A stretch of DNA of 59,340 nucleotides from Acidovorax_G lacteus (GTDB lineage: Bacteria; Pseudomonadota; Gammaproteobacteria; Burkholderiales; Burkholderiaceae_C): the NCBI RefSeq assembly GCF_039540375.1, contig NZ_BAABEX010000026.1:1-59340 (forward strand). The letters run 5' to 3'. The translations under genes and the position numbers were made by a program. The notes below the pieces were generated by a model. It saw nothing but the letters and a program-made list of their open reading frames with translations, had not been told where the DNA came from and did not search any database. Positions 1 through 6,246 of this stretch are shown here, piece by piece (positions within the stretch are counted from its first letter, which is position 1; each line of letters starts with the position of its first letter).

Positions 1-64
1 GTAAGAGCCAAACAATCGGCAGCAGGGGATGCAGATCGTAGAGAGGATTGAAGATGTATTTCAT
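1..64 (-). CDS. Partial cassette gene, N-terminus only
   Basis: A minus-strand frame opens with ATG at 64 and stays open to the window edge, about 21 codons. It begins MKYIFNPLYDLH and is rich in hydrophobic residues. It lies in the cassette next to the attC at 116-172 and reads the same way as the other cassette genes. The product cannot be identified. A weak GCGAG precedes the ATG, so this is tentative. Confidence 0.35.
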   Translation of the reverse strand, partial: MKYIFNPLYDLHPLLPIVWLL

Positions 65-115
65 CTCGCTTATTGCATCTGCATTTTCTGGAATAGGGGT
101 GGCTTCATCTTCTGC

Positions 116-172
116 GGCTAACGTCGAAGCTCAGCCGACGGCAAAGCCGTCCGCTGCAGCGACATGTTGGGC
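116..172 (-). other. attC site
   Basis: It runs from TAAC at 119-122 to GTTGGGC at 166-172. Between them the arms GACGGC and GCCGTC form the imperfect palindrome typical of attC. It closes the cassette of the gene at 198-533. Confidence 0.8.
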
Positions 173-197
173 CGCATGCACGCGAGCGATAGTGCAG

Positions 198-533
198 CTA
201 CAGGCATGATTTCGCGGCCTCCACTGCAACTTCAAACGCTCCAGCGAGAAAGACAGCGTAGAACAACAGACCCGTGGCCGCTGCTACGCCGACTCGACCA
301 AGAGCGCTGCGAGCAAAGCTGGCCACGAGTAGCACTAGCAGAGTGCCGCTTGCCAAACCGTAGCCCGCTGCGCCGCTTTCAAGCCTCAGCGCTTCGGAGA
401 TATCACCGGTGGAGCCGGTCTTCAGGTCTGCCGCGCAGCCAGACTGATGCATGAAGTGCATGGACGCGGCAAACAGGACGACGACCAGCACCGTGCAACT
501 GGTCCGAAGGAGTAATCCGTGCCTAATTTTCAT
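198..533 (-). CDS. Small membrane protein (cassette gene)
   Basis: A 111-residue product that I do not recognise. The ATG at 533 lies about 8 bases inside the cassette; a TTG nine bases further upstream is also in frame but would sit in the attC core. The sequence shows a hydrophobic N-terminal helix (about residues 7-24, possibly a signal or anchor) and two more hydrophobic stretches (about 55-75 and 80-100), so two or three membrane spans are likely. It is the only gene in its cassette, and a copy of the 244-bp cassette lies immediately upstream. Confidence 0.7.
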   Translation of the reverse strand: MKIRHGLLLRTSCTVLVVVLFAASMHFMHQSGCAADLKTGSTGDISEALRLESGAAGYGLASGTLLVLLVASFARSALGRVGVAAATGLLFYAVFLAGAFEVAVEAAKSCL

Positions 534-540
534 GCGGCTC

Positions 541-784
541 AACGGACAAGATAAGCGGCCCGCAGAATGCGGGTCCGCTTGAGCGCAGAGTTAGACACTG
601 TGCTACAGAACAAAGAGCTACTTGTGCCCCGTGGACTAGCACAAGCACCCCCAAAGCCGTGAAAGCCCAACGGCCCCAACAGGCGAAGCCCACCACGGCG
701 ACCGCGCACCAGCGCACAGGCGCTTGAACGGGTGGCGGTGGTTTGCAAAGGCATGGGCTGTGCAGGCCGGAATGTGAAAAGGCT
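541..784 (-). repeat. 244-bp repeated cassette, copy A
   Basis: The attC (537-596, TAAC...GTTAGAC) is followed on the plus strand by a body of about 190 bp with no convincing gene. It has the same length as seven other copies in the array, without a single insertion or deletion. It precedes the membrane-protein cassette at 198-533 in the direction of cassette transcription. Confidence 0.95.
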
Positions 785-838
785 AACGTTGCAATTCAGC
801 GGACGGCGTAGCCGGTCCGCTGCAATGACAGGTTATGT
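781..838 (-). other. attC site
   Basis: It runs from TAAC at 784-787 to GTTATGT at 832-838, with arms AGCGGAC and GTCCGCT. Its reverse strand supplies the TAA stop of the 104-residue gene. Its sequence resembles the attC at 5071-5139. Confidence 0.8.
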
Positions 839-1147
839 ATCAACCGAGCGCCCATTCTCAGACGAAAACAGAGACAACCCACGCTCCCGTAGCCTTTCGG
901 CCACGCGCGTAATAACCGCTTCTGGCGGGCCATCAAAGTCGGCTTCATTCGAGCCTAACGAGAACCACTGGCGATTCACAGATAGCTGTACCGTTCGGCC
1001 CATATTCTGGTTGTTCCATGACTTGATCTCTACATGGCCTTGCATTTTGGGCAAGGTAATCCAGATGCAATCGTGGTACAGCTCGTGCTCAACCCTCGCC
1101 GTTTGCAGGGCAGCCGACAACTCATCAAGACCGTCAGTTTGAGACAT
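833..1147 (-). CDS. Hypothetical protein (cassette gene)
   Basis: A 104-residue soluble protein beginning MSQTDGLDELSAAL. I chose the ATG at 1147, directly inside the cassette boundary; the frame is also open through the neighbouring attC, but that would cross the recombination point. No transmembrane segment is visible. The C-terminal half (AVITRVAERLRERGL) should be helical. The stop codon is the TAA supplied by the attC core. No family was recognised. Confidence 0.7.
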   Translation of the reverse strand: MSQTDGLDELSAALQTARVEHELYHDCIWITLPKMQGHVEIKSWNNQNMGRTVQLSVNRQWFSLGSNEADFDGPPEAVITRVAERLRERGLSLFSSENGRSVDT

Positions 1148-1203
1148 AACGTTGAAGGTAAGCGGCGTGCCGAAGGCACGTCCGCTTGAGCGACGGGTTA
1201 GCC
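1144..1203 (-). other. attC site
   Basis: It runs from TAAC at 1147-1150 to GTTAGCC at 1197-1203, with arms AAGCGG..GTGCC and GGCAC..CCGCTT around a short GAA loop. Confidence 0.85.
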
Positions 1204-1494
1204 ATATGCAGCCTCCCACTTCACGCCCCCGCTCAGCGTTGACTCTGCAATGGACACGGCCTCAACGAGCGTAAGGGCCGAACCACCACCGATCCACTTC
1301 GGTGAGCCCACAGGAGTTTGGTACAGCACATAGAAGCACTCAACTTCTCTGTCCTGCGCAAGCTCTGGCTCGTCCTCAAGGTCGCCAGTGCCGAACAGCG
1401 TGTGATGGCGCACAACACGGACCTCGCAAGGAATGCTGCCGCCGTACAGCCAATGTCCTCGCTTCACGGGTGCTAGGTGCTCAAGCTCTTGCAT
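1198..1494 (-). CDS. Hypothetical protein (cassette gene)
   Basis: A 98-residue soluble, acidic protein starting at ATG 1494, six bases inside its cassette, and ending in the TAA of its attC. The middle (residues 40-75) has a stretch rich in E and D, then ECFYVLYQTPVGSPKWIGGG. No membrane segment, metal motif or known domain was recognised. It is a single-gene cassette, presumably read from an upstream promoter together with its neighbours. Confidence 0.7.
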   Translation of the reverse strand: MQELEHLAPVKRGHWLYGGSIPCEVRVVRHHTLFGTGDLEDEPELAQDREVECFYVLYQTPVGSPKWIGGGSALTLVEAVSIAESTLSGGVKWEAAYG

Positions 1495-1497
1495 GAC

Positions 1498-1557
1498 GGC
1501 TAACGAACAAAGTAAGCAGCTCGCCTTTGGCGAGTCTGCTTGACTGCAGGGTTAGGA
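1498..1557 (-). other. attC site
   Basis: It runs from TAAC at 1501-1504 to GTTAGGA at 1551-1557. The arms AAGCAG..CTCGCC and GGCGAG..CTGCTT enclose a short TTT loop, a near-perfect hairpin. Confidence 0.85.
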
Positions 1558-1558
1558 C

Positions 1559-1735
1559 TCAACGTATGAACCTCCGGCAGATGTAGTTGTAAAGATGTTC
1601 ACCTACAAGAAGTCCGACTATGAAGGAGATTGGGGTCAGTGCAAAGGCGAGAACCCAATTCGAGATAGTCACGATGGGAAGGGCCGTGACGATGCAGGCG
1701 GCAAAGTAACCTAGTAATCGGACAGCCCTTTCCAT
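1559..1735 (-). CDS. 58-residue membrane protein (cassette gene)
   Basis: A short frame with ATG at 1735 and TGA at 1559-1561, just outside the attC. The product begins MERAVRLLGYFAACIV. It has one hydrophobic helix at about residues 6-23 and a second at about 27-45, followed by a basic tail (CRRFIR). Two membrane spans are likely. The gene fills its cassette exactly between two attC sites, which is the main reason to accept so short a gene. No family is known to me. Confidence 0.6.
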   Translation of the reverse strand: MERAVRLLGYFAACIVTALPIVTISNWVLAFALTPISFIVGLLVGEHLYNYICRRFIR

Positions 1736-1739
1736 ATTT

Positions 1740-1777
1740 TCCTAACGGACAGCGTCCTCTCGATGGGAGGGTTAGGC
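1740..1777 (-). other. Unusually short attC site
   Basis: TAAC at 1743-1746 and GTTAGGC at 1771-1777 lie only about 38 bases apart end to end, well below the roughly 57-base minimum seen for the others here. Most of the palindrome arms appear to be missing. Confidence 0.6.
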
Positions 1778-2179
1778 CTCAGCCGCGCCACGGTTGAGTG
1801 CCCGCAATATCTCTATCGCAACTTGATCGACTTCTTCCTTTACCTCGCCAGAGCTCGGGCTTGTCGCCACGCGCACCAGGTCTTGGCGCAAAGCGAGGGC
1901 AAGCGCGGGAGACTGATCTACAACGACGCTGAGCAAGCTGTACTTCCAGCTGTCGTCTTGGCCCTGAAGCACGGTTCGTACATAGGGCGCTAGTGGCCCA
2001 CCAATACCAGCCAGGAAAGGCTGAAAGACAACGCCAACAGGCCAGTTCAGATCCTGCAGCCACTCAAGTATCTGCGGGATCACTGGTTCAACGGCTGGAA
2101 AACCAAGCCGCACCAGAGCCTCGGCTTTGTCCGTTTCGAACTTGGTATTCGGAACAAGAGCGGCGAGGTCAGCGGACAT
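1772..2179 (-). CDS. DUF5071-like protein (cassette gene)
   Basis: A 135-residue product starting at ATG 2179 and ending in the TAA of its attC. The sequence carries the pattern I associate with DUF5071: LVPNTKFETDKAE, then PVIPQILEWLQDLNWPVG, then a helix-rich region with DDSWKYSLL. This resembles a HEAT-like helical repeat protein. No catalytic residues are known for the family, so no function is proposed. The frame is open about 30 codons upstream, but that would cross the cassette boundary at about 2195. Confidence 0.8.
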   Translation of the reverse strand: MSADLAALVPNTKFETDKAEALVRLGFPAVEPVIPQILEWLQDLNWPVGVVFQPFLAGIGGPLAPYVRTVLQGQDDSWKYSLLSVVVDQSPALALALRQDLVRVATSPSSGEVKEEVDQVAIEILRALNRGAAEA

Positions 2180-2192
2180 GATCTCTCTGAGG

Positions 2193-2392
2193 CCTAACGG
2201 CCAAGGTACCCGGACTTGAAGAGGGGCGTAGCCCACAAAAAAGCGCTGGGCCACGAAAGCGGCGCAGCGCTGCAAGAATGATAGCTGTTAGCTCCTGATA
2301 CACAAGCGCTGGAGGCCAAAAAGGCTTGAAAGCCTTTGGAACAGGGCCAAGCGCTGGAACTAGTGACTGCGCGCATAAAGCGGGTGATGGGA
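2193..2392 (-). other. Gene-less cassette with a degenerate attC
   Basis: The cassette boundary TAACGG lies at 2196-2201. No good GTTRRRY partner is visible to its right; the only candidate, GTTAGCT at 2287, is part of the family-wide intergenic repeat at 2280-2331. The remaining 60 bases hold no gene. This looks like a cassette damaged by, or built around, the repeat. Confidence 0.45.
2280..2331. repeat. Comamonadaceae intergenic repeat
   Basis: It carries 'atagctgttag' followed by 'acaagcgctggaggcca', matching the short element found at nine other places in the window. This is the only copy inside the integron array. Confidence 0.7.
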
Positions 2393-2394
2393 CT

Positions 2395-2638
2395 AACGGA
2401 CAAGATAAGCGGCCCGCAGAATGCGGGTCCGCTTGAGCGCAGAGTTAGGCACTGCGCTACAGAACAAAGAGCTACCTGCGCCCAGTGGACTAGCACAAGC
2501 ACCCCAAAAGCCTTGAACACCCAACGGCCCCAACAGGCGAAGCCCGCCACGGCGACCGCGCACCAGCGCACAGGCGCTTGAACGGGTGGCGGTGGTTTGC
2601 AAAGGCATGGGCTGTAACGGCCGGAATGTGAAAAGGCT
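2395..2638 (-). repeat. 244-bp repeated cassette, copy B
   Basis: The attC is at 2391-2450. The body is collinear with the other copies and differs only by substitutions, for example CTGCGCC where copy A has TTGTGCC. Confidence 0.95.
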
Positions 2639-2720
2639 AACGGACAAGATAAGCGGCCCGCAGAATGCGGGTCCGCTTGAGCGCAGAGTTAGACACTGCG
2701 CTACAGAACGAGGAGCTAGC
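2635..2720 (-). repeat. attC plus the first bases of the 244-bp unit, joined to a different gene
   Basis: The attC (2635-2694) is identical in pattern to those of the 244-bp cassettes. Homology continues for about 27 bases (ACTGCGCTACAGAAC...GGAGCTA), then stops abruptly, and the cassette holds the 74-residue gene instead. Confidence 0.8.
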
Positions 2721-2723
2721 CAG

Positions 2724-2948
2724 CTACCAGCCGAAGTTCGACAGGACATCGACCACGATTCGGTTCCAACTCTTTGGCAGAAGAAAGAGTAGAACCGCAA
2801 ACAAGATGGCGACAACGCTGAGTGCAGCGGCAGCTACAAAGGCTTGGATGACAAGTGCCCAACCGACCGCCGCAAGCGACAGCGCGAGCAAGACGACGGT
2901 GACCCACCGTGCGCGAGCGTCTTGAATGTTGTTGGCGTCCGACTTCAC
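2724..2948 (-). CDS. Small membrane protein (cassette gene)
   Basis: A 74-residue product starting at GTG 2948. After a polar N-terminus (MKSDANNIQDARARW) come two strongly hydrophobic helices at about residues 15-36 and 37-60, then a short tail containing SWNRIVVDVL. Two membrane spans are predicted. Its cassette ends in an attC of the 244-bp family rather than one of its own. No function was recognised. Confidence 0.65.
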   Translation of the reverse strand: MKSDANNIQDARARWVTVVLLALSLAAVGWALVIQAFVAAAALSVVAILFAVLLFLLPKSWNRIVVDVLSNFGW

Positions 2949-2958
2949 GTTCTATTTG

Positions 2959-3057
2959 GCCTAACGTTTGACGTGAGGGGCCGCCGCAGCGGCGAAGCCG
3001 CGAAGGGAACCCACAAGCGCAGCTTGTGGGCGGTCCCTCTCGACGGAATTGTTAGAA
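2959..3057 (-). other. attC site (long)
   Basis: It runs from TAAC at 2962-2965 to GTTAGAA at 3051-3057. It contains hairpins GCCGC..GCGGC and CACAAGC..GCTTGTG, giving about 99 bases. Confidence 0.75.
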
Positions 3058-3058
3058 C

Positions 3059-3346
3059 TCACTCGGCCCCCAGTAAGCTAAGTATGGCGAAAACTGCACC
3101 AGCCAGTAAAACCGGTGAAATCAATACCGAAACACCATAGCGACCAAGCTCCTTGCGGCCGACGAATGCCAGCACGGGGAGGCCGAGCCAGGCTGGCCAG
3201 CCAAAAAGCAGCCCAAAACCAACACCAATACCGAACTCGTGGCGGAGAGGGTTATCTACTTGCATGATCCACTGGGACGCGTAATAACCCATAGTGCCTA
3301 GTGCTAGACAACCCCACGCAAATGTAAGCCAGCGGACGGTTTTCAT
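3059..3346 (-). CDS. Membrane protein (cassette gene)
   Basis: A 95-residue product starting at ATG 3346. Hydrophobic segments lie at about residues 5-24 (TFAWGCLALGTMGYYA), 38-62 (FGIGVGFGLLFGWPAWLGLPVLAF) and 72-93, so three spans are likely. A basic loop GRKELGRYG lies between the last two. The stop lies just outside the attC. No family was recognised. Copy D of the 244-bp cassette is immediately upstream. Confidence 0.7.
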   Translation of the reverse strand: MKTVRWLTFAWGCLALGTMGYYASQWIMQVDNPLRHEFGIGVGFGLLFGWPAWLGLPVLAFVGRKELGRYGVSVLISPVLLAGAVFAILSLLGAE

Positions 3347-3353
3347 GAGTTCT

Positions 3354-3597
3354 AACGGACAAGATAAGCGGCCCGCAGAATGCGGGTCCGCTTGAGCGCA
3401 GAGTTAGACACTGCGCTACAGAAAGGAGAGCTGCCTGCGCCCGGTGGACTAGCACAAGCGCCCCTAAAGCCTTGAACACCCAACGGCCCCAACAGGCGAA
3501 GCCCACCACGGCGACCGCGCACCAGCGCACAGGCGCTTGAACGGGTGGCGGTGGTTTGCAAAGGCATGGGCTGTGCAGGCCGGAAGGTGAACAGGCT
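3354..3597 (-). repeat. 244-bp repeated cassette, copy D
   Basis: The attC is at 3350-3409. It is full length with no indel relative to the other copies and lies directly upstream of the 95-residue membrane-protein cassette. Confidence 0.95.
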
Positions 3598-3680
3598 AAC
3601 GTAGAGCTAACCGGCGCTGCGCGGCTTTATCGCGAAGCGTCCAGTGACCGAAGGGAGCGGGGTTGAGCGCCATGTTAGGG
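3594..3680 (-). other. attC site
   Basis: It runs from TAAC at 3597-3600 to GTTAGGG at 3674-3680, about 87 bases. The reverse strand supplies the TAA of the pentapeptide gene. Confidence 0.75.
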
Positions 3681-4067
3681 CTTTTGACTCTGAAACAGCT
3701 CATCGAACCCCACGCAACCCGTTGAAGAGCAGCCATAGAGAACCGTTTCGGATGCACTGCATAAACCACCAAGGTTATCTGGCAGAAACTGACACTCGGT
3801 GAACGAGCATTCAACAAAACGGCAACCAGAAAACGCGGTGCCGCGAAACGCACAGCGTTCGAATTTGCAACCGACAAACAATGCCAAATTGAAGATGCCC
3901 CAATACCACTCGAAACCTTGGAAGGTACACGAAAGAAAGACTCCATCTGAGTCTCCTCCCTCCAGCTCGGCAGTTTCGAAGTGACAGTAACGAAAGATCT
4001 CGTCATTCTTGGCAAGAGCCTTCGTGACTTCCTTTGATGTAGCGAACGTTTCGCTTTCCCTTGGCAT
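3675..4067 (-). CDS. Pentapeptide-repeat-like protein (cassette gene)
   Basis: A 130-residue product starting at ATG 4067 and ending in the attC TAA. From about residue 25 to 95 it repeats five-residue units with Phe or Leu at the centre and Cys/Ala/Gly around it (CHFETAE, FVGCKFERCAFRGTAFSG, CRFVECSFTECQF). This is the signature of a right-handed quadrilateral beta-helix. Such proteins can shield targets such as gyrase, but nothing here identifies a target. It is rich in cysteine. The frame is open far upstream through copy E of the 244-bp unit, but that is across a recombination boundary. Confidence 0.75.
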   Translation of the reverse strand: MPRESETFATSKEVTKALAKNDEIFRYCHFETAELEGGDSDGVFLSCTFQGFEWYWGIFNLALFVGCKFERCAFRGTAFSGCRFVECSFTECQFLPDNLGGLCSASETVLYGCSSTGCVGFDELFQSQKP

Positions 4068-4076
4068 ATGAGCCCT

Positions 4077-4320
4077 AACGGACAAGGTAAGCGGCCCGCA
4101 GAATGCGGGTCCGCTTGAGCGCAGAGTTAGGCACTGCGCTACAAAACAAAGAGCTGCTTGCGCCCGGTGGATGAGCACAAGCACCCCAAAAGCCTTGAAC
4201 ACCCCACGGCCCCAACAGGCGAAGCCCGCCACGGCGACCGCGCCCCAGCGCGCAGGCGCTTGAACGGGTGGCGGTGGTTTGGAAAGGCATGGGCTGTGCG
4301 GGCCGGAATATGAACAGGCT
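4077..4320 (-). repeat. 244-bp repeated cassette, copy E
   Basis: The attC is at 4073-4132 (with one change, ACAAGGTAAG). It is full length, directly upstream of the pentapeptide cassette. Confidence 0.95.
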
Positions 4321-4430
4321 AACGTGAAGGTGACCGGCACGTTGCGGCAAGGGGCCGCACGGTGCAAGATTTCGAACGGCGGCGTGCGGCCCCTTGCCGC
4401 AACGTGTCCGAGTCGACCGACCTGTTATGC
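4317..4430 (-). other. attC site with long perfect arms
   Basis: It runs from TAAC at 4320-4323 to GTTATGC at 4424-4430, about 114 bases. Inside, CACGTTGCGGCAAGGGGCCG is mirrored by CGGCCCCTTGCCGCAACGTG, a 20-bp perfect inverted repeat. It is the longest palindrome in the array. Confidence 0.85.
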
Positions 4431-4823
4431 CTCATAGCGCTCCTTGAAATTGGGATCCGGCTCGCCAGTAGCAGCGCAAGAGAAGCCCTCCGCAGAGACG
4501 ATCAGAATGCCCCCGGAGGCGAATTCGATGCGCGCAGAGGCCGTGCCGTCGGCGGCGAGTGGCATGGGAACGAGGTTGGAGTACTCGACGCCGGCTGCGA
4601 CCACCACACCGTCCGAGACAGCTCCCAGGCACTCCCCCATCGCGGAACACGTCGCGTCCTGAAACCGGAATTCCACAGGCTGAAGGAAACCCCAACCCGA
4701 GTCGCTTCCGGGCACGCCGTCAGAGCGATGGACGTACGCAGGGCGAAACAGGATCCGGAGGTCGTCCCCCTCACGCACAACGTCCGCTACGCGCGAGTCG
4801 TGTAGTTCAACCCCGGTGTTCAT
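4425..4823 (-). CDS. Hypothetical protein (cassette gene)
   Basis: A 132-residue soluble protein starting at ATG 4823 and ending in the attC TAA. It looks beta-rich: VADVVREGDDLRILFRPAYVHRSDG, then EYSNLVPMPLAADGTASARIEFASGGILIVSAEGFSC. This suggests a small beta-sandwich, similar in feel to uncharacterised immunity-like or DUF proteins found in cassettes. I cannot name a family. Copy F of the 244-bp cassette lies immediately upstream. Confidence 0.7.
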   Translation of the reverse strand: MNTGVELHDSRVADVVREGDDLRILFRPAYVHRSDGVPGSDSGWGFLQPVEFRFQDATCSAMGECLGAVSDGVVVAAGVEYSNLVPMPLAADGTASARIEFASGGILIVSAEGFSCAATGEPDPNFKERYEA

Positions 4824-4830
4824 GAGGCAT

Positions 4831-5074
4831 AACGGACAAGATAAGCGGCCCGCAGAATGCGGGTCCGCTTGAGCGCAGAGTTAGACACTGCGCTACAGAA
4901 CAAAGAGCTACCTGCGCCCAGTGGACTAGCACAAGCACCCCAAAAGCCTTGAAAGCCCAACGGCCCCAACAGGCGAAGCCCAGCGCGGCGACCGCGCACC
5001 AGCGCACAGGCGCTTGAACGGGTGGCGGCGGTTTGCAAAGGCATGGGCTGTGAAGGTCGGAATGTGAACAGGCT
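4831..5074 (-). repeat. 244-bp repeated cassette, copy F
   Basis: The attC is at 4827-4886. It is full length, directly upstream of the 132-residue gene cassette. Confidence 0.95.
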
Positions 5075-5139
5075 AACGTTTGAATTCAGCGGACCAGCCA
5101 GCGTAGCTGGCGCCGGTCCGCTGCAATGAAAGGTTAGAC
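5071..5139 (-). other. attC site
   Basis: It runs from TAAC at 5074-5077 to GTTAGAC at 5133-5139. The arms AGCGGACC..GCCAGC and GCTGGC..GGTCCGCT are nearly perfect. Confidence 0.85.
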
Positions 5140-5439
5140 CTCTGCATACCAAGCCTCCGAGCGAAAGGCAACAGGAATATCTTGCGCTGTGGGATCGTCG
5201 AACCCCAAGCGGTCCAGCTCTTCAAACCATCTATCCCGGAGCGACTCCGGCAATTTGGTTCCACACCATGGGCAGTGGTCAATGTGAATTATCGAAGTGC
5301 CGCCATCGAGCACGGGCAAGCCATACTCCCGAAATTTCGGATTGAATACTACGAGTGAATCAGGGCATTCGGCTGCTTCATGCTGATCGCAGCTTAGCGA
5401 GATGTGTGATCGCATCGAATCGCAGCAATGCTTGCTCAT
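5134..5439 (-). CDS. DUF6980-like zinc-ribbon protein (cassette gene)
   Basis: A 101-residue product starting at ATG 5439, ten bases inside its cassette, and ending in the attC TAA. It begins MSKHCCDSM and has a conserved-looking core: CPDSLVVFNPKFREYGLPVLDGG, then HIDHCPWCGTKLPESLRDRWF. CPWC plus the N-terminal CC and a His/Cys between them could bind zinc. I associate this pattern with DUF6980. The biochemical role is unknown. Confidence 0.75.
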   Translation of the reverse strand: MSKHCCDSMRSHISLSCDQHEAAECPDSLVVFNPKFREYGLPVLDGGTSIIHIDHCPWCGTKLPESLRDRWFEELDRLGFDDPTAQDIPVAFRSEAWYAEV

Positions 5440-5448
5440 GCGAGGTCT

Positions 5449-5692
5449 AACGGACAAGATAAGCGGCCCGCAGAATGCGGGTCCGCTTGAGCGCTGAGTT
5501 AGGCACTGCGCTATAGAAAAGAGAGCTACTTGTGACCAGTGGACGAGCACAAGCGCCCCCAAAGCCTTGAAAGCCCAACGGCCCCAACCGGCGAAGCCCG
5601 CCACGGCGACCGCGCCCCAGCGCACTGGCGCTTGAATGGGTGGCGGTGGTTTGCAAAGGCATGGGCTGTGCAGGCAGGAATGTGAACAGGCT
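5449..5692 (-). repeat. 244-bp repeated cassette, copy G
   Basis: The attC is at 5445-5504. It is first of three consecutive copies and directly upstream of the DUF6980 cassette. It is the most diverged copy by eye, but still exactly the same length. Confidence 0.95.
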
Positions 5693-5936
5693 AACGGACA
5701 AGATAAGCGGCCCGCAGAATGCGGGTCCGCTTGAGCGCAGAGTTAGGCACTGCGCTACAAAACAAAGAGCTACTTGTGCCCAGTGGACTAGCACAAGCAC
5801 CCCAAAAGCCTTGAACACCCCACAGCCCCAACCGGCGAAGCCCGCCACGGCGACCGCGCCCCAGCGCACAGGCGCTTGAACGGGTGGAGGCGGTTTGCAA
5901 AGGCATGGGTTGTGCGGGCCGGAATGTGAACAGGCT
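5693..5936 (-). repeat. 244-bp repeated cassette, copy H
   Basis: The attC is at 5689-5748. It is the middle one of three copies in tandem. Confidence 0.95.
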
Positions 5937-6180
5937 AACGGACAAGATAAGCGGCCCGCAGAATGCGGGTCCGCTTGAGCGCAGAGTTAGGCACTGCGCT
6001 ACAAAACAAGGAGCTACTTGTGCCCAGTGGACTAGCACAAGCGCCCAAAAAGCCTTGAGCACCCAACGGCCCCAACAGGCGAAGCCCGCCACGGCGAACG
6101 CGCACCAGCACACAGGCGCTTGAACGGGTGGCGGTGGTTTGCAAAGGCATGGGCTGTGCAGGTCGGAATGTAAATAGGCT
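5937..6180 (-). repeat. 244-bp repeated cassette, copy I
   Basis: The attC is at 5933-5992. It is the copy nearest attI and follows the GIY-YIG cassette. Confidence 0.95.
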
Positions 6181-6239
6181 AACGTTCAAGCTCAGGGGCG
6201 CGCCGCTTGCGGCGCGTCCCTTGGAGCGCAGTGTTAGGC
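6177..6239 (-). other. attC site of the first cassette
   Basis: It runs from TAAC at 6180-6183 to GTTAGGC at 6233-6239. The arms GGGGCGCGCCGC and GCGGCGCGTCCC surround a TTGC-like loop. Confidence 0.85.
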
Positions 6240-6246
6240 GTTGCGA

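Noticed and set aside
2286..2292. GTTAGCT as the right end of an attC
   Set aside because: It does not fit GTTRRRY at the sixth base and belongs to the family intergenic repeat.
541..6180. Possible CRISPR array in the regularly spaced repeats
   Set aside because: Repeat units are 244 bp with attC palindromes and variable genes between them, and no cas gene is near; this is an integron.
539..6189. Minus-strand frames of 60-140 codons through the 244-bp cassettes, with endings such as SNSALKRTRILRAAYLVR or CLTLRSSGPAFCGP
   Set aside because: They run through attC sites, exist in two frames at once in every copy, lack ribosome sites, and substitutions among copies do not favour silent positions.
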